64,000 nt of DNA from assembly GCA_025149125.1 (NCBI GenBank), contig CP102272.1:1984001-2048000 (forward strand). Reading direction: 5' to 3'. Shown here in pieces: positions 1 through 8,539 of this stretch. Made by a program: the position numbers and the translations under genes. The DNA is from [Clostridium] asparagiforme DSM 15981 (GTDB lineage: Bacteria > Bacillota > Clostridia > Lachnospirales > Lachnospiraceae). The notes under the pieces were generated by a model. That model had not been told where the DNA came from. It saw nothing but the letters and a program-made list of their open reading frames with translations, and searched no databases. Numbering within the stretch: the stretch's first letter is position 1; each line of letters starts with the position of its first letter.

Positions 1-160
1 CAATTCCACAAACGACTATTTCAACAACGTGAGTTTTGGTTCCGTGACGGCGGATACGGGGAATGCCATCGGCGAGATCCTGATGGGCAACATGAAGGCG
101 GAAGAGGCCGGACCCTATATCCAGAAAAACATTGACGAGTATCTGCAATCCAAGAAATAA
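1..160 (+). CDS. C-terminal end of an ABC sugar-transporter solute-binding protein (partial)
   Basis: Only the last ~52 codons are in the window, in the frame ending at the TAA at 158-160. The readable tail (ITS-like hydrophilic stretch with GEILMGNMKAEEAG and a terminal IDEYLQSKK) has the look of the helical C-terminus of family 1 sugar-binding proteins. The identification rests mainly on position: two MalF/MalG-type permeases follow after 31 bp in the same direction, the usual order for these extracellular receptors. The substrate cannot be read from this fragment. Confidence 0.7.
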   Translation, partial: NSTNDYFNNVSFGSVTADTGNAIGEILMGNMKAEEAGPYIQKNIDEYLQSKK

Positions 161-191
161 GATGCATTGAGAGGAAACAGGAGGCGTTGCG

Positions 192-1094
192 ATGAAAAAA
201 CATAAAATAAAAAAACAGCTGGAGTGGTATTCCTTTATCATCCTGTCGCTGGTTACCCTGGTAATCCTCGTCTATGTGCCGATGATATCAACCATCCGAT
301 ACAGCATGTACGACGTGTCGTTTCTGGGTTATGGGGAGCGGTATGTGGGCCTTAACAACTACAAGATGCTTTTGGGAAGCAGCAGTTTCCTGAAAGCATT
401 CGGGAACACGGTGGTCCTGACCGCGCTGGGCCTGCTCACCATCCCTCTGGGTTTTATCCTGGCAACGCTGATCAACAGCCTGGGAAGAGGCCGGCTTCAG
501 GGCTTCTTCCGGGTGGGGTTCTATCTGCCCAATATTATCACGGGGGTCAGCGTGATCCTGGTTTTCCAGATTATCCTGAAGGGAAACGACGGGCTGTTCA
601 ACCGGTTTTTATCGGCTGTTACCGGCAGCCAGGTCAGCATCGGATGGCTTTCGGATTCCCGCTACGCCAAGTTGGGGGCCACCCTGCTGTGGTTGTGGAT
701 GAACATGGGCTATTCCATGCTGATCAACCTGGCCAGCATGCAGTCCATCCAGACTGAGATTTACGAGGCGGCCGCGGTGGACGGGGCAAACGGGTTCAAG
801 CAGTGGCTTTACATCACCATTCCCCACATGAAGCAGTGCTTTGCCTTCCTGTTTGTGACAGGTATGATTTCCGGTCTGTCCCGGTTTACGGACCTGTTCA
901 TCATCGGCGGCAACAGCTCCTCCGGCGCGCCGGGGGGCTCCCTGCAAACGCTGCTTTTGTACATTTACCAGTACAGCTTTGAGGTACCCCAGTACGGACT
1001 CTCGTCGGCGGGCGCCATGATTCTGTTCGGCATTGTCTTTGTATTTACGCTGTTCAACGTGAGAATGTCCGGCATGTTTAAGGAGGAGGACTGA
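192..1094 (+). CDS. Carbohydrate ABC transporter permease, MalF/UgpA type
   Basis: A 300-residue inner-membrane permease, the usual length for the family. After a basic N-terminus there are about six hydrophobic segments, and the cytoplasmic EAA loop that docks the ATPase is visible near residues 190-215 (YEAAAVDGANGF followed by ITIP). An AGGAGG site at 179-184 sits 7 nt before the ATG. It overlaps the next permease gene by one base, so the two are translationally coupled and probably form a heterodimer. No ATPase gene is nearby, so a shared MsmK-like ATPase elsewhere is likely (inference). Confidence 0.93.
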   Translation: MKKHKIKKQLEWYSFIILSLVTLVILVYVPMISTIRYSMYDVSFLGYGERYVGLNNYKMLLGSSSFLKAFGNTVVLTALGLLTIPLGFILATLINSLGRGRLQGFFRVGFYLPNIITGVSVILVFQIILKGNDGLFNRFLSAVTGSQVSIGWLSDSRYAKLGATLLWLWMNMGYSMLINLASMQSIQTEIYEAAAVDGANGFKQWLYITIPHMKQCFAFLFVTGMISGLSRFTDLFIIGGNSSSGAPGGSLQTLLLYIYQYSFEVPQYGLSSAGAMILFGIVFVFTLFNVRMSGMFKEED

Positions 1095-1921
1095 TGAGGA
1101 GACGGAAAATTCGAAAAATGCTCCTGGTGGCGGGGCTGTTTGCGCTGCTGCTGTTCATCCTGACGCCGGTGTTCTGGGCCGTCACCCTGTCCTTTGACCG
1201 GGCGGCCACCACGTCGGTGCCGGAGTTTTCCCTGATTCCCAGGGACGCCACGCTGTTCAACTACCAGGCGGCGGGAAAGCTGATCAATCTGGCCCGCTAC
1301 TACCGGAACACCGTGTTCCTGACCCTGGTCAACACGGCCATCTCCGTGTTTTTTGCCCTCTGCTGCGGCTACGCTTTCGCCAAGGGGAGATTCGCGTTAA
1401 AGAAGTTCTGGTTCTATTTCATGCTGGCAGTGATGATGATCCCCTTTGAGTCCAGAATGATCCCACTCTACATTCAGTACAAGAACTGGGGGATGATCGA
1501 TACCTACGCGCCGTTGATTCTGGGAAATTTCGCATACGTGTACGGCATTTTCTTCGCCAGGCAGAATATCGCCGCCCTGCCGGACTCCCTCAGGGAGTCG
1601 GCTTACCTGGACGGGGCGGGGGAGTGGAAGATCTTCTTTCACATCATCCTGCCGCTGTCCAAGCCGGTGATGGCCACCCTGTCCATTTTACAGGTTATCG
1701 CCAACTGGAACGCCTATCTGTGGCCCCTTGTGGTCATCCGATCTTCCTCCAAGCAGGTGATCTCCGTGGGGGTGGCTCTGTTCAATGCCCAGGAGAATGC
1801 GATTTACTACGGGCCCAGGATGGCGGTAGCGGTACTCAGCGCCATACCGCTGACCATTATGTTCCTGTTTTTACAGAAGTATATTGTGCAGAGTATTGCG
1901 GTGTCGGGGATTAAGCAGTAG
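1094..1921 (+). CDS. Carbohydrate ABC transporter permease, MalG/UgpE type
   Basis: A 275-residue partner of the preceding permease, starting within its stop codon (TGATG overlap). It has about six membrane segments. The EAA loop is seen near residues 165-190 (LRESAYLDGAGEW, then ILPLSKP), with the conserved G at the right distance. It is the last transporter gene; a clear hairpin terminator lies at 2089-2124. Substrate unknown. The genes immediately downstream suggest a sugar or sugar-acid, but they have their own promoter, so the link is by position only. Confidence 0.93.
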   Translation: MRRRKIRKMLLVAGLFALLLFILTPVFWAVTLSFDRAATTSVPEFSLIPRDATLFNYQAAGKLINLARYYRNTVFLTLVNTAISVFFALCCGYAFAKGRFALKKFWFYFMLAVMMIPFESRMIPLYIQYKNWGMIDTYAPLILGNFAYVYGIFFARQNIAALPDSLRESAYLDGAGEWKIFFHIILPLSKPVMATLSILQVIANWNAYLWPLVVIRSSSKQVISVGVALFNAQENAIYYGPRMAVAVLSAIPLTIMFLFLQKYIVQSIAVSGIKQ

Positions 1922-1988
1922 GAGAACAGGCATGGAGAAAAAATTAGACTTTGTTTACAGATTATAATGGGTAAAAGGAGGAGATATT

Positions 1989-2021
1989 ATGTCGAAAGCT
2001 GAGAGTGCAAGAAAATTATGA
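1989..2021 (+). other. Ten-codon ORF with a strong ribosome binding site, possible gene remnant
   Basis: The ATG at 1989 follows AAAGGAGGA at good spacing and encodes MSKAESARKL before TGA. That TGA overlaps a second ATG (2018) opening a 68-codon frame that runs straight through the terminator and the next promoter. Either this is a leader peptide or the worn start of a lost gene. I do not recognise the product and doubt that the second frame is real. Confidence 0.25.
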
Positions 2022-2088
2022 GTGAATCCGAACCCATTGCCGGGGGGGAACGAACGAAACATAAAGTGAAAATAGAGAGGAATCCGTT

Positions 2089-2124
2089 AAAAAGCAGCAA
2101 GAGAAAGACCGCTTGCTGCTTTTT
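2089..2124 (+). terminator. Rho-independent terminator after the ABC permeases
   Basis: Perfect 13-bp inverted repeat AAAAAGCAGCAAG / CTTGCTGCTTTTT with a 10-nt loop, ending in a T run. It separates the transporter operon from the dehydratase operon. Confidence 0.85.
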
Positions 2125-2158
2125 CGATGCAAAAATCACAAAAAGTCCCAAAATCCAG

Positions 2159-2187
2159 TTGACTTTTTGTGAAAGTATTGTTATCAT
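2159..2187 (+). promoter_or_regulatory. SigmaA promoter for the sugar-acid operon
   Basis: TTGACT (2159-2164), a 17-bp spacer, TATCAT (2182-2187), 55 bp before the dehydratase ATG. A short inverted repeat TCAGA-CA-TCTGA at 2203-2214 lies just downstream of the likely start point, where a repressor of the GntR or LacI class could bind; the operator reading is a guess. Confidence 0.65.
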
Positions 2188-2242
2188 ACCATACATAAGA
2201 CGTCAGACATCTGATATAAAGTAAAACAAAGGAGCTGCGCAC

Positions 2243-3961
2243 ATGTATAGAAGCGAAGAAGTGAGAAAGCTGGCCCCGGAGATGGATCCGCTCCGGCTGG
2301 GCATGGGCTGGAAGCGGTCGGACCTGGACAAGCCTAAGATTATGATTGAGAGCACCATGGGGGACAGCCATCCCGGAAGCGCCCACCTGATGGAATTTGT
2401 GGAACAGGCCGCAAAGGGCGTCCACGACGCCGGGGGCAAGGCGGCCCGCTATTACACCACGGATATCTGCGACGGCCAGGCCCAGGGCCACGACGGCATC
2501 AACTATTCCCTGGCCAGCCGGGACATGATCGCCAACATGGTGGAGATTCACGAGAATGCCACTCCCTTTGACGGCGGTGTGTTTATCGCCAGCTGCGACA
2601 AGGGCATGCCGGGGCTCCTCATGGGGATCGGCCGCTGCAACATCCCTTCCATTATGGTGACGGGCGGCGTGATGGAGGCCGGGCCGGATATGCTGACGCT
2701 GGAGGAGATCGGTAAGTACAGCGCCATGTGCCAGCGGGGCGAGATCACTGGGGAGCAGTTCTTATTTTACAAGCACCATGCATGTCCCAGCTGCGGAGCC
2801 TGCAGCTTTATGGGCACAGCCTGCACCATGCAGGTCATGGCAGAGGCCCTGGGCCTCATGCTGCCCGGCACCAGCGTGATGCCGGCCACCTGCGCGGACT
2901 TAAAGAGGGCGGCCTACGACGCGGGCCTGCAGGCCATGAAGCTGGCGGAAATGGATTTGAAGCCCCGGGATATGGTGACGCTAAAGAGCTTTGAGAACGC
3001 CATTATGGTCCACGCGGCCATTTCCGGCTCCACCAACGCCCTGCTCCACCTGCCTGCCATCGCCCATGAGTTCGGGATCACCATCGACGCGGACACCTTT
3101 GAGCGCATCCACAAGAGCGCCCACTACCTGCTCAACGTGCGTCCGGCCGGGGAGTGGCCGGCGGCCTATTTCTACTACGCGGGCGGCGTTCCGGCGGTGA
3201 TGGAAGAGATCCGACACAGCCTGCACCTGGACGTGATGACCGTCACCGGAAAGACCCTGGGCGAAAACCTGGAGGAGCTGAAGAAAAACGGCTTCTACGA
3301 GAACTGTGCCCGGCTTCTGGAACCAACGGGACTCAAAAAGGAACAGATTATTTACCCTTACGACAAGCCCATCGGCGACAAGGGAACCATTGCGATTCTG
3401 AAGGGCAACCTGGCGCCGGAGGGGGCCGTGGTGAAACACTCCGCGGTTCCGAAGGAGATGCACGTGGCTATGCTGAACGCCCGGCCTTTTGACTGTGAGG
3501 AGGACGCCATCGCGGCGGTGCTCAGCCGCGCCATCAGGCCGGGGGACGCGGTGTTCATCCGCTACGAGGGCCCCAAGGGCAGCGGTATGCCGGAGATGTT
3601 CTACACTACGGAAGCCATCGCCTCCGATGAGGAGCTGGGAAAGAGCATCGCCCTGATCACGGACGGCCGGTTCTCCGGCGCTTCCAAAGGCCCGGCCATC
3701 GGCCATGTGAGCCCGGAGGCGGCGGAGGGCGGCCCCATCGCCCTGGTGGAGGAAGGGGACCTCATCGAGATCGACATTCCCAGACGGGTGCTGCGCATCG
3801 CAGGCATTAAGGGCGAGGCCAAATCCGAGGAGGAGATTCTGGAGGTTTTGGAGCAGCGCCGGAAGACGTGGCAGCCCAAACCCGCCCGGTATCAGTCCGG
3901 GGTGCTGAAGATCTACTCGGAACACGCGGTGGGACCGATGAAGGGCGGATACATGAAATAA
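2243..3961 (+). CDS. IlvD/Edd-family dehydratase, probably acting on a sugar acid
   Basis: A 572-residue Fe-S dehydratase of the dihydroxy-acid / 6-phosphogluconate dehydratase family, expected to convert an aldonate-type acid to a 2-keto-3-deoxy acid. Visible landmarks: [10 protein letters not shown] with Cys76, CDKGMPG with Cys118, CPSCGAC with Cys181/184/187, and the C-terminal [11 protein letters not shown] loop that holds the catalytic Ser. The IlvD PCN motif, the usual first cluster ligand, is absent (HPGSAHL at that place). Cys76 instead sits where Edd has its MCDG cysteine, while CPSCGAC is IlvD-like. With Gfo/Idh, a TIM-barrel isomerase and a GntP permease next to it, amino-acid synthesis is unlikely. 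Substrate unknown. Confidence 0.88.
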   Translation: MYRSEEVRKLAPEMDPLRLGMGWKRSDLDKPKIMIESTMGDSHPGSAHLMEFVEQAAKGVHDAGGKAARYYTTDICDGQAQGHDGINYSLASRDMIANMVEIHENATPFDGGVFIASCDKGMPGLLMGIGRCNIPSIMVTGGVMEAGPDMLTLEEIGKYSAMCQRGEITGEQFLFYKHHACPSCGACSFMGTACTMQVMAEALGLMLPGTSVMPATCADLKRAAYDAGLQAMKLAEMDLKPRDMVTLKSFENAIMVHAAISGSTNALLHLPAIAHEFGITIDADTFERIHKSAHYLLNVRPAGEWPAAYFYYAGGVPAVMEEIRHSLHLDVMTVTGKTLGENLEELKKNGFYENCARLLEPTGLKKEQIIYPYDKPIGDKGTIAILKGNLAPEGAVVKHSAVPKEMHVAMLNARPFDCEEDAIAAVLSRAIRPGDAVFIRYEGPKGSGMPEMFYTTEAIASDEELGKSIALITDGRFSGASKGPAIGHVSPEAAEGGPIALVEEGDLIEIDIPRRVLRIAGIKGEAKSEEEILEVLEQRRKTWQPKPARYQSGVLKIYSEHAVGPMKGGYMK

Positions 3962-4031
3962 AACACGGCAGGGGCAGGCCGATGGAACGCGACTCATTGC
4001 CACAATATCACACACAAGGAGAACAATACCG

Positions 4032-5114
4032 ATGGAGAAGTTAAAAACAGGAATTATCGGCTGCGGTAAAGTGGGGGATTTCCACGCCAAAGCCTTCGAG
4101 GCGCTTGAAAACAGTGAATTTACGGCAGTATGCGACAATAATATCGAGCGGGCCCGGGCCTTTGCGGACCGCTATGGGGTGAAGGCCTACGACGACATCG
4201 AGGCCATGATCCGGGAGTGCGGTCTGGACGTGGTCAGCATCTGCACCCCTCATCCCCTCCACGCCAATCCCGCAGTGATTGCCGCGGATTGCGGCTGCAA
4301 CGTGCTCATCGAGAAGCCCCTGGCTTCCAGCCTGGAGGACTGCGACCGGATCATCGAGGCCGGGGACCGGAACCATGTGACCATCGGAACCATGGTGCAG
4401 AGGCGTTTTTACCGCCCCTGTATGCGCATCCACCAGGCCATTGAGGACGGCAAAATCGGCCGTCCGGTACTGGGCATGGTTACCATGCTGGGCTGGCGCG
4501 ACAAGAATTACTACGACAGCGATCCCTGGAGAGGGAGCTGGAAGGGTGAGGGCGGCGGCGTCATGGTCAATCAGGCGCCCCACCAGATCGACCTGCTCCA
4601 GTGGTACATGGGCGAGGTGGACGAGATCTACGGCGTGTGGAAAAACCTGAACCACCCCTACATTGAGGTGGAGGACACGGCGGTGGCTGTGATCAAGTTC
4701 AAAAACGGCGGCGTGGGCAACATCGTGGTGTCCAACAGCCAGAATCCGGCGCTGTTTGGCAAGGTACATATTTTCGGAGAAAATGGAGCCGGTGTGGGCG
4801 TGCAGACCGACGGCGGGGCCATGTTCGTGGCCGGAATGTCCAGCATCACTGAAGCGCCCTACAACGATCTCTGGACCGTGGCCGGGGAGGAGAACATGCT
4901 GGAGACCTGGAAGCGGGAGGACACGGATTTCTTTAACAGCGTGGATTCCATGTATTACTACCACAGAGAGCAGATAAAGGACTTTGTGGACGCGGTCCAG
5001 AAGGGGGAAAAGCCGCTGGTGGACGCCAGGGAGGGCCGCAAGACCGTGGAGATTTTCACCGGCATTTACCGGGCCACCGAGACCAACAGCGTGATCAAAT
5101 TCCCTATCAAATAG
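4032..5114 (+). CDS. Gfo/Idh/MocA-family NAD(P)-dependent oxidoreductase
   Basis: 360 residues. The N-terminal Rossmann fold opens with GIIGCGKVGDFH (GxGxxG type), and the EKPLA motif near residue 95 carries the conserved Lys of the family. The C-terminal half has the usual alpha/beta domain with a GGGVMVNQAPHQIDL segment that includes the catalytic His region. Such enzymes oxidise or reduce a hydroxyl on sugars, inositols or sugar acids. It follows the dehydratase after 70 bp and precedes the isomerase by 25 bp, so it probably works on the same substrate. Confidence 0.9.
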   Translation: MEKLKTGIIGCGKVGDFHAKAFEALENSEFTAVCDNNIERARAFADRYGVKAYDDIEAMIRECGLDVVSICTPHPLHANPAVIAADCGCNVLIEKPLASSLEDCDRIIEAGDRNHVTIGTMVQRRFYRPCMRIHQAIEDGKIGRPVLGMVTMLGWRDKNYYDSDPWRGSWKGEGGGVMVNQAPHQIDLLQWYMGEVDEIYGVWKNLNHPYIEVEDTAVAVIKFKNGGVGNIVVSNSQNPALFGKVHIFGENGAGVGVQTDGGAMFVAGMSSITEAPYNDLWTVAGEENMLETWKREDTDFFNSVDSMYYYHREQIKDFVDAVQKGEKPLVDAREGRKTVEIFTGIYRATETNSVIKFPIK

Positions 5115-5139
5115 AAGGCGGACAAAAAGGAGGTATCCT

Positions 5140-6012
5140 GTGAAGATTTCCTACAATGAAGCCACGGCAAAAGGCTGTTCCAGCCTGGCGCTGGATCTGG
5201 AGCTCTGCGAAAAGGCAGGATTTGACTATATCGAGATCCGCCTGGACATGCTGGGCGATTACCTGAAGGAGCACACCGTGGAGGAGCTGGCGGCATTTTT
5301 CCGCGCCAGCCGCTTAAAACCCCACGCCATGAACGCGCTCTACCTCTACCCGGAGCTTTTCGGGGATCATGACGACCCGGGGCGGCGGGACGCGCTGCTG
5401 GCGGAATTTCAGACGGGACTTGACGTGTGCAAGGCCATCGGCAGCCACTATTTCATCATCGTCCCGCCCCTGCAGCGCGATCCCAATGGCGGCCCCTTTG
5501 TGGGCGCCCGGGAGGAGACATTTGAGAACTGCGTGCGCATCCTGAAAAAGCTGGGGGAGATGGCGCGTCCATACGACGTGAACCTCTGCTTCGAGCTGGT
5601 GGGATTCGAGCGCAGCAGCGTGCGGACCGTGGAGGAGGCCGACGCCATCGTGCGGGCAGTTGACCGGGACAACGTGGGTTTCGTGTTCGATTCCTACAAT
5701 ATTTACCTGAATAACCGCACCAACGATTTTTCCGCCATCCGCACCGTACAGCCGGAAAAGATTTTCGCAGTTCATATGATGAGCGGTAAGGACGTTCCGG
5801 ACGGGGAGATGGGGCAGGACAAGCGCTGCTTCCCGGACGCAGGCGTGGTGGACATCGGCAATTTCCTGGAAAATCTCCGGGAAGCCGGCTACGACGGAAT
5901 GGTATCCATTGAAACCTTCAACCCGGACTACTGGGAGAAGGCCCCCGCATGGGTAATAAATACGGCTTACCGGACGACCAGAGAGGCTCTGGTGCAAAAC
6001 GGCTGTATTTAA
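5140..6012 (+). CDS. Sugar phosphate isomerase/epimerase, xylose-isomerase-like TIM barrel
   Basis: 290 residues with a GTG start placed by AAAGGAGG just upstream. The protein has the AP-endonuclease-2 / IolE-IolI type barrel. Likely metal ligands are the Glu in CFELVGF, the Asp in FVFDSYN, the His in FAVHMMSG and the Glu in SIETFNPDYW, in the right order along the chain. The family holds isomerases, epimerases and dehydratases of sugars and inositols, so the reaction cannot be named. Its place between an oxidoreductase and a GntP permease suggests a catabolic step. Confidence 0.88.
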   Translation: MKISYNEATAKGCSSLALDLELCEKAGFDYIEIRLDMLGDYLKEHTVEELAAFFRASRLKPHAMNALYLYPELFGDHDDPGRRDALLAEFQTGLDVCKAIGSHYFIIVPPLQRDPNGGPFVGAREETFENCVRILKKLGEMARPYDVNLCFELVGFERSSVRTVEEADAIVRAVDRDNVGFVFDSYNIYLNNRTNDFSAIRTVQPEKIFAVHMMSGKDVPDGEMGQDKRCFPDAGVVDIGNFLENLREAGYDGMVSIETFNPDYWEKAPAWVINTAYRTTREALVQNGCI

Positions 6013-6095
6013 TACATAAAGAATCTGTCCGCTGCCGCCCGGCAGAGGGGCCGGGGCGGACGAAAATCCAATGAAAAAGCTTAGGAGGGTAAGGT

Positions 6096-7532
6096 ATGTC
6101 ACCTACATCATTTATCATCATGCTGGTCGCGGCCATCGTGATTCTGACCGTGCTGACCTTGAAATTCAAAATGCACCCGGTTATGACGCTGTTTATCACC
6201 GCCGTATTTATCGGTCTGGTATCCGGCAAACCGTTAGTCGACACATTTAATTCCATCAAGAACTATTTCGGCTCCACGTTGGGCAGCATCGGCGTCATGA
6301 TCATTTTCGGCGCGGTGATCGCCTCGGGTATCTCGGATACGGGCGCTGCCACCAGCATCGTCAACTTCTTTATCCGTCTGTTTAAGGGCAAACGCCTGGA
6401 GCTGGCTCCCGCGCTGACCGGCTTTATCATGAGTATTCCGGTGTTCGGCGATATCGCTATCATTTTGAACGCCCCGATCTCCGCGATTCTGGCAAAGCGC
6501 AAAAATATGAGCATGTCCCAGGTCGCTCCCTTTGTAAATCTGGGCCTGACCCTGACTCACGGACTGGTTCCGCCCACACCCGGCGTGCTGGCCGTGGCCG
6601 TGCTGTTGCAGGCCGACATCGGCACCGTGATCATGTGGGGACTGGTGTGCAGCGTGGTATCCTTCGCGGTCTGCTACTTTGCGCTGGCTCCCATCTACGC
6701 CAAGGGCGAGTTCATCGAGCCGCTGGCGGATTATACCGAGGGAATTGAGGCGGTGGACGACGGCGCTTCCGTTGAAAAGCTTCTGATCGCCGAGGAAAAT
6801 GCACCCGGCGCGGGCATGTCCTTCGTCCCGCTGCTGCTTCCGGCCGTGATGATCGCGGTTGGCTCCATCGGCAAACTGATGGTGGAGGAAGGCTCCGGCG
6901 CGTATGTGTTCTTCAACACCTTCGGCGACACGGTTCTGGCTCTGTTCTGCGGCATCGTGGCCCTGGGCCTGATGGTATTTGGCCGCAAGGACAAGGTGGT
7001 GAAGAAGGCCAACGAGGCCACCGGCACTCAGGAACTGTCTGAGAAGAGCTCCTGGACCGAGATCGTGTTCGGCAACTGGTGCGGTCGCGCCCTGAAAATC
7101 GCCATCAGCGCTTTGCTGATCACCGCAATGGGCGGCGCGATGGGCGGAATTCTCCGTGAGAACGAGGCCATCAGCGTGATCGGAAATGCCATTGCCAGAA
7201 CGAATTTCCCCAGCCTGCTGATTCCCTTCCTGCTGGCTGCCATTCTGATGACGGTCTGCGGTTCCATGACCACCGCATCCATGACGGCGGCGGCTCTGAT
7301 GGTGGAGCTGGTTCCGGTTCTGGGCATGAGCCCGGTTGTGGCCACTCTGGCTATCGGCGCAGGTTCCATGGTTGGCTGGCACGTAAACAACAGCGGATTC
7401 TGGATCTTTACCTCCCTTTACGGCTTTGACACCAAACAGGGACTGAAATTCTTCACCACCACCAACGCGCTGGGCGGCATCGTAGCCTTTATCTGCCTGG
7501 CTGGTCTGACCATGATCGGTCTGGTGGGCTGA
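6096..7532 (+). CDS. GntP-family gluconate/aldonate:H+ symporter
   Basis: 478 residues, very hydrophobic with about 12 membrane segments and the family features of GntP/GntT/DsdX: an ISDTGAA segment early, the SIPVFGD helix break, and THGLVPPTPG near residue 150. It ends the operon that begins with the dehydratase, strongly suggesting that the imported compound is an aldonate or similar hydroxy acid. Having a GntP permease beside an ABC sugar transporter may mean that both the free sugar and its acid are used. Confidence 0.93.
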   Translation: MSPTSFIIMLVAAIVILTVLTLKFKMHPVMTLFITAVFIGLVSGKPLVDTFNSIKNYFGSTLGSIGVMIIFGAVIASGISDTGAATSIVNFFIRLFKGKRLELAPALTGFIMSIPVFGDIAIILNAPISAILAKRKNMSMSQVAPFVNLGLTLTHGLVPPTPGVLAVAVLLQADIGTVIMWGLVCSVVSFAVCYFALAPIYAKGEFIEPLADYTEGIEAVDDGASVEKLLIAEENAPGAGMSFVPLLLPAVMIAVGSIGKLMVEEGSGAYVFFNTFGDTVLALFCGIVALGLMVFGRKDKVVKKANEATGTQELSEKSSWTEIVFGNWCGRALKIAISALLITAMGGAMGGILRENEAISVIGNAIARTNFPSLLIPFLLAAILMTVCGSMTTASMTAAALMVELVPVLGMSPVVATLAIGAGSMVGWHVNNSGFWIFTSLYGFDTKQGLKFFTTTNALGGIVAFICLAGLTMIGLVG

Positions 7533-7585
7533 TGACAAGACATTAGAAACCAAGTACATTTTCTCTGCAAATGTATGATAAAACC

Positions 7586-7607
7586 TGCCCGGCCGAAACG
7601 CCGGGCA
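7586..7607 (+). terminator. GC-rich hairpin after the GntP gene
   Basis: TGCCCGGC / GCCGGGCA stem of 8 bp with a 6-nt loop, 54 bp after the stop codon. There is no T run, so it is a weak or processed 3' end rather than a classic terminator. Confidence 0.5.
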
Positions 7608-7635
7608 AAGGCAGTTCTGAAACAGGAGGTTTGGG

Positions 7636-8340
7636 ATGATCCGTTTTTTTAGGGCCAGCAGAATGACGGCGGTGTGGGGAAGCGCGGTGGGCGCATTTGC
7701 GGGCGCTGCCGCCGCCTGGGTGTTCTACCCGGGAGATGGGGGCACAAAAGCCGTGCTGGCGCTGGTGGCCGCTGCGCTGGCGGTCAACGTGTGTTTGTAT
7801 ATTGCGAAAATTATCGCGGTGCGCAGGTATCAGGAGATTCTGCTGCTGCTCTACGAAAAGCTGGACCCCGAGGCGTTTCTGGCCCAGGCCCTGCCGCTTT
7901 TGGACCGGAAGGCGGGGACCGCGGACCGGGTGACCCACGCCGTCCATGTGGCCAACGGCTATCTGGCGAAAGGGGAACCGGACGCCGCCATCGCCCTGTT
8001 AAAGCGTCAGCAGGTGCCGGAGCAGGCGGCTGCGCTGAGGGGCCTTGTGGCCTCCAACCTGGGCACCGCCTGCCTGCAAAAGGGGGACCGGGCCGGCGCG
8101 GCCGCGGCCCTGGAGGAATTAAAGCAGGTGATCCGTTCCAGGCACTGCAAGGAGAAATTCCGGGAAAAGGCCCGCCGCATCATCGCCTACCAGCAGATTT
8201 GCCTGGATGTTCTAAACGGGAAACGGGGCGGTCTTAAAGAACTGGAACAGGACTATGAGAACACGAAGTCGCCCTTTCATAAGTTGAGTGTGGGGCGGTT
8301 TCTGGAGAAGGTCGGCAGGAGCAAAAAGCTTGCAGTTTAA
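7636..8340 (+). CDS. Unknown membrane-anchored protein with TPR-like helical repeats
   Basis: 234 residues starting 6 nt after AGGAGG. Two hydrophobic segments near residues 10-30 and 38-58 form a hairpin anchor. The rest is Ala/Leu-rich and helical (for example VANGYLAKGEPDAAIALL and SNLGTACLQKGDRAGAAAAL), which resembles tetratricopeptide pairs. I do not recognise the family. It sits alone between the GntP operon and metF, with terminators on both sides. Function unknown. Confidence 0.75.
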   Translation: MIRFFRASRMTAVWGSAVGAFAGAAAAWVFYPGDGGTKAVLALVAAALAVNVCLYIAKIIAVRRYQEILLLLYEKLDPEAFLAQALPLLDRKAGTADRVTHAVHVANGYLAKGEPDAAIALLKRQQVPEQAAALRGLVASNLGTACLQKGDRAGAAAALEELKQVIRSRHCKEKFREKARRIIAYQQICLDVLNGKRGGLKELEQDYENTKSPFHKLSVGRFLEKVGRSKKLAV

Positions 8341-8356
8341 ATTATGAAGAAACAAG

Positions 8357-8417
8357 AATCCCCGGCGATTGGCGGAGGGTCCCAGAGGACTGGTATCCGC
8401 CACTGCCGGGGATTTTT
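8357..8417 (+). terminator. Terminator after the TPR-like gene
   Basis: AATCCCCGGC (8357-8366) pairs with GCCGGGGATT (8405-8414), with an inner GGCGGA/TCCGCC stem (8371-8376 / 8396-8401) and a T run. Confidence 0.85.
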
Positions 8418-8435
8418 CGGTCCGCGTTTATTCCG

Positions 8436-8464
8436 TTGACATATCCCGTCCCAGTCCTTATAAT
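8436..8464 (+). promoter_or_regulatory. Consensus sigmaA promoter for metF
   Basis: TTGACA (8436-8441), exactly 17 bp, TATAAT (8459-8464): a full-consensus promoter about 75 bp before the metF start. No SAM or cobalamin riboswitch was recognised in the short leader. Confidence 0.85.
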
Positions 8465-8539
8465 TGGAACTGTCGGCGGTTTTTCTCACGGTGAAGGGGG
8501 AAAGCGGCCGTTTGAATCAAAGGAAGCGAGGAAAATAAC

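Noticed and set aside
2018..2224. 68-codon plus-strand frame before the dehydratase
   Set aside because: It reads through a perfect terminator hairpin and then through the -35 and -10 boxes of the next operon, with a composition unlike its neighbours.
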